The translations under genes were made by a program, and so were the position numbers. The notes below the pieces were generated by a model. It was not told the DNA's origin, did not search any database, and saw only the letters and a program-made list of their open reading frames with translations. A stretch of DNA of 64,000 nt. It comes from Pseudoips prasinana. Lineage: Eukaryota > Arthropoda > Insecta > Lepidoptera > Nolidae. The DNA lies in assembly GCA_951640165.1 (NCBI GenBank), contig OX621247.1, positions 33,020,001 through 33,084,000 on the forward strand. Reading direction: 5' to 3'. Below are positions 18,979 through 29,389 of the stretch, one piece after another; within the stretch, counting starts at the first letter, position 1; every line of letters begins with the position of its first letter.

Positions 18979-19390
18979 TCAAAGTCAAAGTCAAAAATTC
19001 TTTATTCCGTAAATTTTTTACATTTATGTGGAATCGTCATATTTTTTTACCCTCCCGTGCAGTGTATGACGTGGCAGCTACTGAGAAACACTGCCAGAAA
19101 ACTCAGTAGGAATCCTTTTTTAAAAATAAAATATAGGTACTTAAGATTAATTACAATCATGTGTGTTGACTCAGAACAACTCAATCTCAAGCACTTTTAT
19201 CACTTAAATAATCTGATATTTTGTAATATGCCCTGCTACACAATTTGGCTTTAATAATTCTTTTAAACTTATTCTTAGACAATTCTCTAATATCATTGGG
19301 AAGTTTGTTATAGAATCTTATACATTGCCCCATAAAAGAGTTACTTATTTTGTGGAGACGTTAGATTCTTATATCTAGTATTTACATTAT
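18979..19390 (-). pseudogene. CR1/jockey-like LINE 3' end
   Basis: On the minus strand, sequence ending at the TGA at 19,187-19,189 reads RFYNKLPNDIRELSKNKFK and then CSRAYYKISDYLSDKSA. This is the characteristic C-terminus of LINE reverse transcriptases of this group (compare 'CIRFYNKLP' in LINE-a). The 3' UTR ends at about 18,979 with TTTGAC-type tandem repeats, a usual non-LTR tail. Upstream coding sequence is missing, so the copy is dead. Confidence 0.8.
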
Positions 19391-19498
19391 GTTTAAATTA
19401 TATCAAACGATAATGTGGTTCTACAATGTTCGAACTTTGATCATTATTTTTATTTTACACATTTATTTTATGTTTACATTAACAGGCTGCCTAGATAA

Positions 19499-19575
19499 CT
19501 AGATAACTCTTATATGTTAGGATAAATTTGAGTCCCACAAACTCAAATTTATCCTAACATATAAGAGTTATCTAG
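19499..19575. repeat. Perfect palindrome, 35-bp arms, 7-bp spacer
   Basis: 19,499-19,533 is the exact reverse complement of 19,541-19,575; spacer 'cccacaa'. Not at a recognised element end. Confidence 0.95.
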
Positions 19576-20220
19576 GTAATACGCGCCAGAGGGCGCCCCA
19601 GTGCAACACCGCAATTGCGGTTCTAACCTCCACTCAGCGCGGTTACTGACGTGGGGATAACATAAATCTGCGCAGGCGCAGCTTCTTCCAAGCTCTAAGT
19701 TTGCCTATATCATAATGGTGCAAATGAGCCTACAGTTTAAATAAGTTATGCAAACAATATTGTTGTATTTGAAGGTCACACTTGTCAAAAGTTGGCCTCA
19801 AGAGCGAGGTCGAATGCCATCATTGCGAGTTTGCATTGAGAAGGTCGCTCTCATTATGAATTTTATATACAAACGCGTGTCGCTTTCGTTTAAAAATGAT
19901 CTTTATCACCTTCACTGTAAGGTGCTAAGATGATACCTTTAATTTGCGGTTTACATATATCTATATTCTGTTATTAATTCACAGAGAGATAAAAGTATAA
20001 GGAGATTACAATTATTTAACTGTAAGCTGGTGAATGCATGACGAGAACATTGTGAAAAGTGTGATCGGGCGAGGCGAACGTAACTTGAGAGTGTGATATA
20101 GTGGAGATAGAGTTGCGAGCACACATTTTCTATCTAGTCATCATAGCCAGTTACGTTTGAAGTTTTACTTCTGTGTTGTGGTCTAAAGCACACTCCTTTT
20201 TTATAGTACTTACCTATCGT
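19576..20220. other. No recognised gene
   Basis: 19,580-19,700 is GC-richer. A ~45-bp block 'cattgtgaaaagtgtgatcg' at about 20,049 recurs diverged near 57,750 ('cgttacgaaaagtgtgatcg'), marking an unnamed repeat. Confidence 0.4.
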
Positions 20221-20375
20221 ATAGGCAGTGGTTCGTGTGGTTACCCTAGTGTCAGAGTTGTTCAAGCCACACATTAGGCCTCTAACATGGCTAACGACTG
20301 TTGCGTAATGGCTACAACCGGGACCGACAGCTTAATTTGTCTTCCAAAGCTTCTTGTGAAGACTTCATTCAGGGC
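20221..20375 (-). mobile_element. 5S-derived SINE body fragment
   Basis: On the minus strand 'aagctgtcggtcccggttgt' and 'tggctacaaccgggacc'-type sequence match the body of the SINE at 14,232; the 5S-like head is absent. Confidence 0.65.
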
Positions 20376-20601
20376 TTTAGGGATAGAATAAAACCAGTGG
20401 GGGATAGTACAAAAGATCCTGAAGGGTCGAAGTGCTGTACGCAAATACACCCCATCAAAGATAAGATAAGATAAGAAGTCTTCCAAAGCACGTAGACGCT
20501 CAGAAATCACAGTTCCAGTTCACAAATAACAACATATTCTTATCATTTATTGCACACAGAAACATACATTTAAATTAAATTTTACAATAAAAAGTCATGT
20601 A

Positions 20602-20736
20602 CAGACGCCAGCACATCCAGCTGACCCAATCTGTCAAATTTATTTTATCGATTTTCAACTTAATCACATATGGATAAGGTTCAATTTCAATTGGGAAAAT
20701 TTGACAAATTGGGGTAGCTCGATGTGCTGGCGTCTG
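20602..20736. mobile_element. TA-target MITE, family M3
   Basis: Ends CAGACGCCAGCACATC and GATGTGCTGGCGTCTG with TA flanks. Confidence 0.9.
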
Positions 20737-20802
20737 TACATAGGTGAGCTTAACTCATTAATGCATTTTCTTCCAGCAAACCATTAGGAGAGTGAAATAA
20801 AA

Positions 20803-23800
20803 ATAAAATAAAATAAAAATAAAAAAGGTTTTTATTCACGTAGACTTTAAAAAAGCGCTTGTAAATAGTCAGAACATGTTTGTAGTAATATAGTTGTATA
20901 CATTAGATATTATTTCTAGTAACATAGATATTTAGGTACATCTTGTATGAAAACATTTATAAATTTTTTTTTATTACAGAAATGATATTTAGCTAGCTCG
21001 TATCAAGTTATTGTCAAGAGATTATGTTTAATTATCTAGTTTAAGTCTAATATTTTTACTACATATTGTCAATGGTTCTGTCTATATTAAAGGTATTATT
21101 ATTATGACGGACCTTGTGTTAATAACGACGGTCGCGCTTTAATGCTACCACCGGATCCAATGCGCCCCAACTGAGAAGACCCAGCGAAACAAACTCAGTG
21201 GGTTCATCTACTACCGGTTTCAACACGACCCAGTTGAGACGGTCCGGCGAAACATACTCAAGCGGGCATGAACACGGGATTTGGTCCAATTAGAGTAATT
21301 ATTTAGTAGGCAAACACAATATATGCTCGATCGGTTGTCTGAATGCTTATTATTTTAGATTATATTTAGGTATACAAAAGAAAAACTTCGAAACAATAAC
21401 ATTATTCATTTTGAGACAGAGTCAATAATTTTAAATTAAGTATATGATAGCAATCATTTACAGATAGTTCACGTAACACAGCAGATCAGTCATGTCTATA
21501 TGGCTACAAGATCTCCAGCGAGCAATGTGCAGGTAGGAAGTGAGAGCCAGACGTCTTTGTCATCGATGTACTCTTTAGTGGTGTAATAACCCCTAGCCAT
21601 AAGTACACGTTTAATATGTGTTTTAAAACTTGTGTCAGGCAGATCAGTAATTTGAGTAGGAAGCTTGTTATAAAACCTAATACAATTTCCTAAAAATGAT
21701 TTATTAGTTTTGCTTACTCTAAAGCCTGGCATGGCTAGTTTGTTTTTATTCCTAGTATTTATATTATGCAGTTCACTTTTCTTTTTATAATAATGAATAT
21801 GTTTTCTAACAAACATTATATTCTGATATATATATTCCGATGGCACAGTAAGTATATTTATTTCTTTAAACAAATTTCGCAAAGAATCGCGACTGCCTAA
21901 ACCATAAATGGCTCTGACTGCTCTTTTCTGCAATACAAAAATAGCACCTATGTCAGCCGCCGAACCCCACAGCAGAATGCCATACGACATAATGCTATGA
22001 AAGTACGCGAAATACACTAATCTAGCAGTTTGTTCATCTGACAATTGCCTTATTTTCCAGACAGCATAGGAAGCCGAACTTAATTTACCTGCTAACTTTT
22101 CAATCTGAGGACCCCATTGCAATTTTGAATCAAGTGTCAATCCTAAAAATACGGTCGATGGGACTAAATCTAATATTTTCGCATTAAGTGCAACTGTTGG
22201 TACAATTTGAGTCACATTCGGCAATGAGAACCTGATGCATTTAGTTTTCCCTGCATTTAACAAGAGATTATTTGCCGAAAACCATTCTGATATAAAGCTG
22301 AGTGTTTTATTATGCTCAATAAGATCTTTATCCTTTCTATTTACTTTAAATATGAGCGACGTATCATCAGCGAACAAAACTACCTCTGATACTTTCTCTA
22401 CCAGATAAGGGAGATCATTTATATAAACTAGAAATAAAAATGGGCCCAATATAGACCCCTGGGGCACCCCCATTTTCACAGGATGACGTGCCGAAGTGAC
22501 ACCGCCTATCGAAACCATCTGTTGTCGCCCCGATAAATAGGACATCACAAGATCAAGAGATGTGCCAGATATTCCATAGTACTTCAGTTTAACAACGAGC
22601 GTACGATGATCAACGCAATCGAAAGCCTTAGAGAGATCACAGAAAACTCCCAGCGCATCCTGTGATCCCTCCCAAGCCTCCAATATTGACCTAATTAATG
22701 TGCAACCTGCATCCTGAGTAGAGCGGCCCCTTGTAAACCCGAACTGCTTGTTATGCAATATCTCATTCACGTTAAAGTGCGACAACATTTGGCTGAGCAT
22801 CAGCTTTTCAAATATTTTACTTAAAGCTGGCAGTATTGAGATAGGCCTATAATTCGTGGCATTTTTTGAACAACCTGCCTTGAAAATGGGTATTATCTTA
22901 CTTATTTTCATTAAATCGGGAAAGACACCATCACTTATACAGCCATTGAAGATGGCTGCAAGGATTGTAGCAATGTTTAGTATGATTGATTCAATTGCTT
23001 TAACAGACAGTCCCCACAAATCTTCTGTGCCTTTCCTTTTAATACTCTTAAAAGCTTTTATAATATCATCACTTGTTACGGATTCAAAACTAAAGTTAGG
23101 TACAGTTTGTTTTACGCTTTGATTTAAAAAGAGTTCAGCCACATCTGGTGATGATGCGAGACACTTAGTAATATCCACGGGTATATTTGCAAAAAAAGCA
23201 GCTAAAAAATTGGCAATGGTAAGCTTGTCTGAAACCAGTTCATCACCAATATTCAATACTAATGTTTGATCTCTTGATCTACTTTTACCAGTTTCAGTAT
23301 TAATTATTTGCCAAGCTGATTTTATTTTATTATCAGATTTTTTAATTTTATCTCTTATATATAAAGATCTAGCTTGAATGCAAACCTTTTTAAAAATTTT
23401 TGAATAATTTCTAACATAATTAATAAAATTGACATCAGGGTTATAGGACCTTCTGTCATACAACTCATATAAAAAATCTCTACTCAGTCTAATGCCTTGA
23501 GTTGCCCAAGAACTAAATTTTATCTTATTACTGTCAACCGTTATGTTTTTTATTTTACAAGCTTTATTAAATTCTTTGCAAATACAGTGGAATAATGTAG
23601 TGTACATATCGTTAGGGTTACTTTTGTTTGGCAATAGATGGCACAAACTATTCTCCAGGTTGTTACTGAACTTTCCCAAATTAGATTTTGTTAAAGGTCT
23701 AAAACTAATTTTTTGTTTATTTATATTTATCTCATTTTTTATCTTTACTATTTGGCATTTATGGTCAGAGCGAACACCAGCCACCAAACACTTCTCAGAG

Positions 23801-24112
23801 ACATCAAAGTTGGTAATTATGTTATCAATGCAAGTAGCAGATGTGGGTGTGACTCTCGTGGCCTCAGAGAACAAGCATTTAAGGTTAAAGGACCGAAATA
23901 CAGATAGAAATATGTTTATTTCAGGTGAATCTGCTAAAATGTTCATATTAAAATCACCACATACAAGGATTTTTTTTTTACTTTTAATTTTCCTAAGAAT
24001 GTCTTCTATTGTTGCTGTAAAAAGCTTTAAATCGGATGCTGGTGGTCTATACACACATATTATACAATAAAACTGCGTCTCTACACATGCCACCTCACAC
24101 ACACGCTCAATA
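20803..24112 (-). mobile_element. LINE-a, CR1/jockey-like, 5'-truncated
   Basis: A non-LTR retrotransposon in minus orientation. 24,112-21,496 is coding, 21,495-20,826 is the 3' UTR and the 3' end is an A/T-rich 'aaaat' repeat. The first ~80 residues of the endonuclease and any ORF1 are missing. At least seven further 3' UTR copies are in the window. No clear TSD was seen. Confidence 0.88.
21496..24102 (-). CDS. LINE-a endonuclease/reverse transcriptase, open
   Basis: 868 codons open on the minus strand. Endonuclease part (residues ~1-115): YRPPASD, CGDFNMNI and RSDHKCQIV, lacking the N-terminal strands that carry the first catalytic Asn and Glu. Reverse transcriptase (~340-640): NYRPISILPALSKIFEKLM, FGFTRGRST, FCDLSKAFDCVDH, GVPQGSILGPFLFLVYINDL and VLFADDTSLIF with the catalytic Asp pair. 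The C-terminal part ends with FLGNCIRFYNKLPTQI. It has no frameshift or stop, so the insertion is young or the frame is lucky. The first codon in frame here is GTG and no true start exists because of truncation. Reverse transcription may be possible but target cleavage is not. A fragment of a sister copy is at 56,965. Confidence 0.9.
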   Translation of the reverse strand: MCEVACVETQFYCIICVYRPPASDLKLFTATIEDILRKIKSKKKILVCGDFNMNILADSPEINIFLSVFRSFNLKCLFSEATRVTPTSATCIDNIITNFDVSEKCLVAGVRSDHKCQIVKIKNEININKQKISFRPLTKSNLGKFSNNLENSLCHLLPNKSNPNDMYTTLFHCICKEFNKACKIKNITVDSNKIKFSSWATQGIRLSRDFLYELYDRRSYNPDVNFINYVRNYSKIFKKVCIQARSLYIRDKIKKSDNKIKSAWQIINTETGKSRSRDQTLVLNIGDELVSDKLTIANFLAAFFANIPVDITKCLASSPDVAELFLNQSVKQTVPNFSFESVTSDDIIKAFKSIKRKGTEDLWGLSVKAIESIILNIATILAAIFNGCISDGVFPDLMKISKIIPIFKAGCSKNATNYRPISILPALSKIFEKLMLSQMLSHFNVNEILHNKQFGFTRGRSTQDAGCTLIRSILEAWEGSQDALGVFCDLSKAFDCVDHRTLVVKLKYYGISGTSLDLVMSYLSGRQQMVSIGGVTSARHPVKMGVPQGSILGPFLFLVYINDLPYLVEKVSEVVLFADDTSLIFKVNRKDKDLIEHNKTLSFISEWFSANNLLLNAGKTKCIRFSLPNVTQIVPTVALNAKILDLVPSTVFLGLTLDSKLQWGPQIEKLAGKLSSASYAVWKIRQLSDEQTARLVYFAYFHSIMSYGILLWGSAADIGAIFVLQKRAVRAIYGLGSRDSLRNLFKEINILTVPSEYIYQNIMFVRKHIHYYKKKSELHNINTRNKNKLAMPGFRVSKTNKSFLGNCIRFYNKLPTQITDLPDTSFKTHIKRVLMARGYYTTKEYIDDKDVWLSLPTCTLLAGDLVAI

Positions 24113-25178
24113 GATAATAATTATATAATGGCTACAAGTGTACAAAAAATATTAAATTAATAATATTGATAAAATATACACAAATATTTAAACACGATAC
24201 CTAATAAAAAAACATAATAAACGAACATACAGCGAATTAAAAACCTCCCTTCTTTTAAAATAAGTAAAAGACTAAATAGGGCACACTCCATTACAACCTT
24301 TAAACGTGTCGATGTTAACTCAGATGACACTAATTGCACAGGACGGTACATTCTTATTATTTTACCCACCTTTTACGTCATACCCACAGATGATAAAGCT
24401 TATTTACTTTTTTTTTTGATAAGGCAGGAGGAATGCCTACGCATGACACCCGCAAAGTGTCTGCGGGTGGGTATGTCGGGTTCGCCCGACTAAACATAAC
24501 CTGCCGTAGACTTCTTCTGGCGCCTGATGGGGGGAGCCCCGGGAAAGCGCGTATGCTGCTCCAGTGCCTCCCTTTTTCGCCATGTCCCAGGTGGTCGGGA
24601 CACGAACCCTGGGAGGACTCAGAATTGCCGTCTGTAGAGTTATTTACTACGACGGCTTGAGCTCGAGACGCTCTGGAATTAAACCACTTTGGCGGTCATC
24701 CATCTATGGACTGACCATGAGCCTAGTTAGTTAAGTTAGTAGTGACGTGACAATTTTGAGCGGAAAAAATAGAGCTATATTTGAACTTGTAATATTACGA
24801 AGAGTTGCTATTGAAACGATAGATGTAATGTATATAGTGTGTGTAGTGTTCCACAAATTCCAAAATATAATGTAAGTTGTCTGATAGACATTATTTATAT
24901 GACTCTAAAGCAAATATTAACATCTAAAGTGCACACGAAAACCTATTTAACCGTTTGTCGAACATTTAAAAAAATCCATTGTTTACAACGTGAGTTGACA
25001 TTATGTCATTGTGGTGAACTAAAGAACGACCATAAACAACTGGTGTTGCATAAACAAAATAAAGCTGAACAGCCACATCGTAGAAAATAGTGTTGCGAGG
25101 GAAAAAAAAATCCCTAATTTTGGGAAAATAAATGAACAAGGTGCAAACGTAATTATATCTACAATTAAAAAACTTAAA

Positions 25179-26522
25179 ATGGATTTAGAAGAAAATATTA
25201 CTTTTCGTCGAAGAAGAACCATTAGAAATGATTCCAATGAGTCACTCAACAATCATAACTTCTCTCAACATTCAACATTATCAGATTATTTGGCTAGAAG
25301 TTTACCAGATCTTTCAATAGTACAACATAACGATATTGAGGAACTAAGAAACGATATAAAAAATCTAAAATGCCAACTAGAAAGTAGCCATCAAGAAATA
25401 GAAAAATTACTCCTCGAAAATAGCAAACTTAAAGAGCTAACAAATTCTAACCAAAAAGTTATAACCCAATATAAGCAGTTATGCACTGAATCTCCCAACA
25501 TTTTAAAAATCACAAAATCGACTCCGAAGTTGAAATCAAAAGCTGTTGGTAGACAATTGTCATTCTTAAAACAGCAGTCTCCTGTAAACACAAAAAATAG
25601 ACACGATGTACTAAGAGATAGCGTTTCCCCTGCAAAAGATGAACTCGATCTAAAAGATGGCGTCACTAACTTACAAAACCAGGTCAAGAAGATAAATCTT
25701 AAAAAGAGCGACAGAAATGTTTCACTAGATGGCGTTAAACCAAATGAAGAGCGACGTGAAATAATAATACCAAAGCGTAAAATACACATTCTTGGAGGAG
25801 GGCAATGCAGAAATCTTGCTTCAATTCTAACTTCTTTGAGACAGACGTCAAAATTAAACATCAACAAATATGAAGTTTCGTCAATAATAAAACCAAGCGC
25901 TTCGACCGAAGAAATCCTAAAAAGCTGCAAAAACGTAACAGATTCATGTCATGATTATTTAATTATCTGTTTAGGTGAAAATGATAGTGATCCCTCTAAA
26001 CTGTCCTTTGATTTTATCTCAGCCTTGCAAAAATTTAAAGATATTAATATTATCATATTGAGTGTTTTAAAAAATAGATATCTTAATGAAAAATGCCTTA
26101 ATAATATGATCAAGAATTATTGTAAATACCTTCCTAACTGTGTGCATGAAGACAATATCAAAATACAATATCATTCATCCCTATATCAAAAGTCATATTT
26201 ATATCAGATTTCTGCTAAAATTAACTTTTACATTGATTGTAACGATTACGATACTCAATACATTTGTAAGACCAAAAATAAAGCTGTAAACTCACATTAT
26301 AAGTATTATAATAATATCTCTCCTAAAGTAAATAGGAAACTGTATACTGTACAACATAACAAATTAAAAATTGTGAATAGTTCTTGCAATCAGTCCACTT
26401 TGCAAATAACTTCAGACATTAAATATAGAAAAGGGACTATTCCATACTACTTCTCCAAAATATCTAGAAGAGATGGCTCAACTACTAACACTAATGAAAC
26501 AGGACAGTTTTTTCGTAAATAA
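25179..26522 (+). CDS. LINE-b ORF1: coiled coil plus degenerate esterase-like domain
   Basis: 447 residues. The N-terminus is basic and Ser/Asn-rich. Residues ~48-100 (IEELRNDIKNLKCQLESSHQ...) form a likely coiled coil. The middle (~100-200) is lysine-rich, probably RNA-binding. Residues ~205-320 contain HILGGGQCRNLASIL and LIICLGENDSD, arranged like the GDS and G-x-ND blocks of SGNH-type esterases found in ORF1 of CR1/L2 elements. The nucleophile Ser block reads GGGQ, so hydrolase activity is doubtful. It overlaps ORF2 by 50 nt in another frame, suggesting coupled translation. No stop or frameshift is seen. Confidence 0.85.
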   Translation: MDLEENITFRRRRTIRNDSNESLNNHNFSQHSTLSDYLARSLPDLSIVQHNDIEELRNDIKNLKCQLESSHQEIEKLLLENSKLKELTNSNQKVITQYKQLCTESPNILKITKSTPKLKSKAVGRQLSFLKQQSPVNTKNRHDVLRDSVSPAKDELDLKDGVTNLQNQVKKINLKKSDRNVSLDGVKPNEERREIIIPKRKIHILGGGQCRNLASILTSLRQTSKLNINKYEVSSIIKPSASTEEILKSCKNVTDSCHDYLIICLGENDSDPSKLSFDFISALQKFKDINIIILSVLKNRYLNEKCLNNMIKNYCKYLPNCVHEDNIKIQYHSSLYQKSYLYQISAKINFYIDCNDYDTQYICKTKNKAVNSHYKYYNNISPKVNRKLYTVQHNKLKIVNSSCNQSTLQITSDIKYRKGTIPYYFSKISRRDGSTTNTNETGQFFRK

Positions 26523-29244
26523 TAAAAAAGCAAAGGAAAACAAAATTACCATAATTCATCAGAATATTGCGGGATTATTAAACAAACTTAGCCTATTGGA
26601 AATAAGTATACAAGAATTGTCAAAAAGCCGTCCTATTGATATTATCTGCCTTTCAGAAACTTTCATAAAGCAGGGAGATGAAAATAACATATACCTTAAA
26701 AACTACAACTTGGCTTGTGAATTTTCTCGGAAAAATATAAAACGAGGTGGTGTCTGTATATTAATACATAAAACCTTAGAAATAAAAACTGTTAAAATAT
26801 GCAAAGATATGGCCATTGAAAAATCATTCGAATGTTGTGGTGTGGAGGTTCCAATACTAAATTGTATTGTTGTATGTCTATATAGGATACCTAATATAAA
26901 CGCCACCATATTCCTTCAAAATCTAAATCTTCTCTTACATAAATTAACCTACAAATATAAAAATAAAAGAATTATCATTACGGGTGACATAAATATTGAT
27001 ATTTTAAAACCTAATAAAAATACAACCGAACTAAACCACATACTTTTTAACTATAATCTTATTTCCCACATTAATTGCCCCACTAGACAAAACACATGCA
27101 TTGACCATATTTACAGTAATATCTTAAATGCTAGTGGTCAAACACACAATCTATATCTTTCTGACCACAACACGTGTCAAACTCTGACTTTCTCAACCAC
27201 TACTGAAATTAATAAACTTAAATATTGGTATGTTCTAAAAAAATGTTATGATGATGATAATATGAATAAATTCATTAAATGTTTATCCAGTCTCAGTTGG
27301 TCCGAAGTTTACAATGAAAATAATGCCAATAACGCTTTCACCCTGTTTCATGACACATTTTGCATGTTTTTTGAGCTTTGTTTTCCTACTATAAGAATAA
27401 AGATTAATGCTAACTTCAAATCTCCTAAGTGGATTACGAAGGGCATTAGGAATTCATCCCTGACAAAACAAAAACTAAGATATAAATGCTACATAAAATC
27501 ATCAGAAAATAATATTACTATCTATAGAAACTATAATAGAATACTCAAAAAATGTATAATTTGCTCTAAGAAAAGGATGAACGATTTATATGTTAAGAAG
27601 GCAAAAAATAAGTGTAAAGCGTCATGGGATGTGGTTAAAAATAAAACCGATAGCATGAAGTTTTATCAAAATATTAAAACAATAAAACATAAAAATAAAA
27701 TAATTAATGATCCTAACACTATAGCTGATGCTTTTAACAATTACTACACTACAATAAATATCTCTAAAAATAACACAAAATGTAATTATGACAGCGTTAA
27801 GGGTATAAATTCTTCCATCTTCTTGAAACCGTGTACCCCAACTGAAGTCATAAAAACTATTAGAGGTCTTACTGACACAAACTCTGTCGGATATGATTCT
27901 GTCTCGACAAGTACTCTGAAAAAATGTGCAAACATCATATCATTACCTCTTACACACGTCATAAATCTATCGTTTACACAAGGAATATTCCCAAATAAAT
28001 TAAAAAAATCGATTGTAAAGCCTCTTTTTAAAAAAGATGACCCCCTTGAAATAGGTAATTACAGGCCTATAACCTTAATACCAATATTTTCCAAAATTTT
28101 TGAAAAACTTATGCATAGTCGTATCACAAATTTTCTAGATCAATTTAATGTCATTAAAGAAGAACAAAACGGCTTCCAAAAAAATAAATCGACTACACTT
28201 GCAGGTTTTTGTTTAATGAAGTCTATTACAGAAAATATTGATAAAAAAAATCCCGTTACAGTAATATTCTTTGATATGTCGAAGGCATTCGATTTTGTTG
28301 ATCATTCAATTCTCTTAAGTAAGTGCCAACGCTATGGCCTCAGAGGACCTGCTTTAAATTGGATAGAAAGTTATCTATCAAACAGAACTCAAAGCGTTGA
28401 AATCAGTTACCTCAATAGTGATTTAGTATCATTAGCTGCCAGATCAACAGACCGGCACAATGAAACAGGAGTCCCACAAGGTAGTGTGATGGGACCCCTT
28501 TTGTTTTTATTGTACATAAATGATATTCCTAATATCACGAACCACCAATATATATTATTTGCTGATGATATTTGCATAATTATCCCCAATACCAACCCAG
28601 TAACAATAAATCACGAAGTAGAAGTTAATAACGCCTTAAGACTTATAATACAATGGCTTAAATCTAATAACCTAAATGTTAATTTAAATAAAACTAAATA
28701 CATTCAATTCTCCAACTATAAAACCATAATTAATCAAATGACTTTAAAATATGAAACCGTTATAATTGATCCAACTAATGACATAAAATTTCTAGGTATT
28801 ACTGTAGACAACTTTTGCAATTGGAAATCTCACATATATAATGTTTGTACTAAAATAAATAAATTTGTTTACGCATTAAGACATCTACGCGCAACATCCA
28901 CGGAAAGGACAGCAATAACAGCATACCATGGTTATGTTGGGTCGGTTTTGCGGTATGGACTATTATTGTGGGGTAACTCAACTTTAATTCACGAAGTTTT
29001 CCTTTCTCAAAAGAAATGTGTAAGAGCAATTTGCAATATTGATCCACTTTCTTCGTGTAGACCTCATTTTAAAAGAATGAAAATACTAACTCTTAGCTCT
29101 CTATATATTCTCGAAATTGGACTGTTTGTCAGGAAGCATCCACAATTATTTGAAAGAGTAGACCTAAAAAGCCTGTTTAGCCAAAGAGATCCTACAAAAA
29201 TTGTAATGACAAAATGTCGAACTATGTATGTTTATGTGTGTTAA
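26473..29244 (+). CDS. LINE-b ORF2: APE endonuclease + reverse transcriptase
   Basis: 923 residues in one frame. Endonuclease (~20-235): IIHQNIAGL (Asn), CLSETFI (Glu), LYRIPN, ITGDINIDI and LSDHNTCQ (Asp-His), all catalytic blocks present. Reverse transcriptase (~480-730): GYDSVSTSTLKK, NYRPITLIPIFSKIFEKLM, GFQKNKSTT, FDMSKAFDFVDH, GVPQGSVMGPLLFLLYINDI and ILFADDICII with both Asp. The C-terminal domain includes YGLLLWGNS and QKKCVRAI. The ATG at 26,473 lies inside ORF1. A shift near 29,222-29,245 ends the frame early and the real C-terminus continues in the next frame. Confidence 0.92.
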   Translation: MAQLLTLMKQDSFFVNNKKAKENKITIIHQNIAGLLNKLSLLEISIQELSKSRPIDIICLSETFIKQGDENNIYLKNYNLACEFSRKNIKRGGVCILIHKTLEIKTVKICKDMAIEKSFECCGVEVPILNCIVVCLYRIPNINATIFLQNLNLLLHKLTYKYKNKRIIITGDINIDILKPNKNTTELNHILFNYNLISHINCPTRQNTCIDHIYSNILNASGQTHNLYLSDHNTCQTLTFSTTTEINKLKYWYVLKKCYDDDNMNKFIKCLSSLSWSEVYNENNANNAFTLFHDTFCMFFELCFPTIRIKINANFKSPKWITKGIRNSSLTKQKLRYKCYIKSSENNITIYRNYNRILKKCIICSKKRMNDLYVKKAKNKCKASWDVVKNKTDSMKFYQNIKTIKHKNKIINDPNTIADAFNNYYTTINISKNNTKCNYDSVKGINSSIFLKPCTPTEVIKTIRGLTDTNSVGYDSVSTSTLKKCANIISLPLTHVINLSFTQGIFPNKLKKSIVKPLFKKDDPLEIGNYRPITLIPIFSKIFEKLMHSRITNFLDQFNVIKEEQNGFQKNKSTTLAGFCLMKSITENIDKKNPVTVIFFDMSKAFDFVDHSILLSKCQRYGLRGPALNWIESYLSNRTQSVEISYLNSDLVSLAARSTDRHNETGVPQGSVMGPLLFLLYINDIPNITNHQYILFADDICIIIPNTNPVTINHEVEVNNALRLIIQWLKSNNLNVNLNKTKYIQFSNYKTIINQMTLKYETVIIDPTNDIKFLGITVDNFCNWKSHIYNVCTKINKFVYALRHLRATSTERTAITAYHGYVGSVLRYGLLLWGNSTLIHEVFLSQKKCVRAICNIDPLSSCRPHFKRMKILTLSSLYILEIGLFVRKHPQLFERVDLKSLFSQRDPTKIVMTKCRTMYVYVC

Positions 29245-29245
29245 A

Positions 29246-29389
29246 GTGTATAATAAAATACCTCAAACACTACGAGAACTACCACTAAAACTATTCCACT
29301 TAAAATTAAAAAAATGGCTAACAGAAAAATGTTTCTACAATATTAACGAGTTTCTAGAAAATAGACAAAAAGTAGAACAATGTAAATAA
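29246..29389 (+). pseudogene. LINE-b ORF2 C-terminus, out of frame
   Basis: In the +1 frame relative to ORF2, the sequence reads VYNKIPQTLRELPLKL then KKWLTEKCFYNINEFLENR, ending TAA at 29,387-29,389. A 'YNKLP' block near the C-terminus is usual for these LINEs. An indel in the 'tatgtatgtttatgtgtg' stretch, probably slippage, split it from ORF2. Confidence 0.85.

Noticed and set aside
23543..24070. 175-codon plus-strand frame
   Set aside because: It is the shadow of the LINE-a coding strand.
25391..25930. 179-codon minus-strand frame
   Set aside because: It is the shadow of LINE-b ORF1, which has a start, coiled coil and overlap with ORF2.
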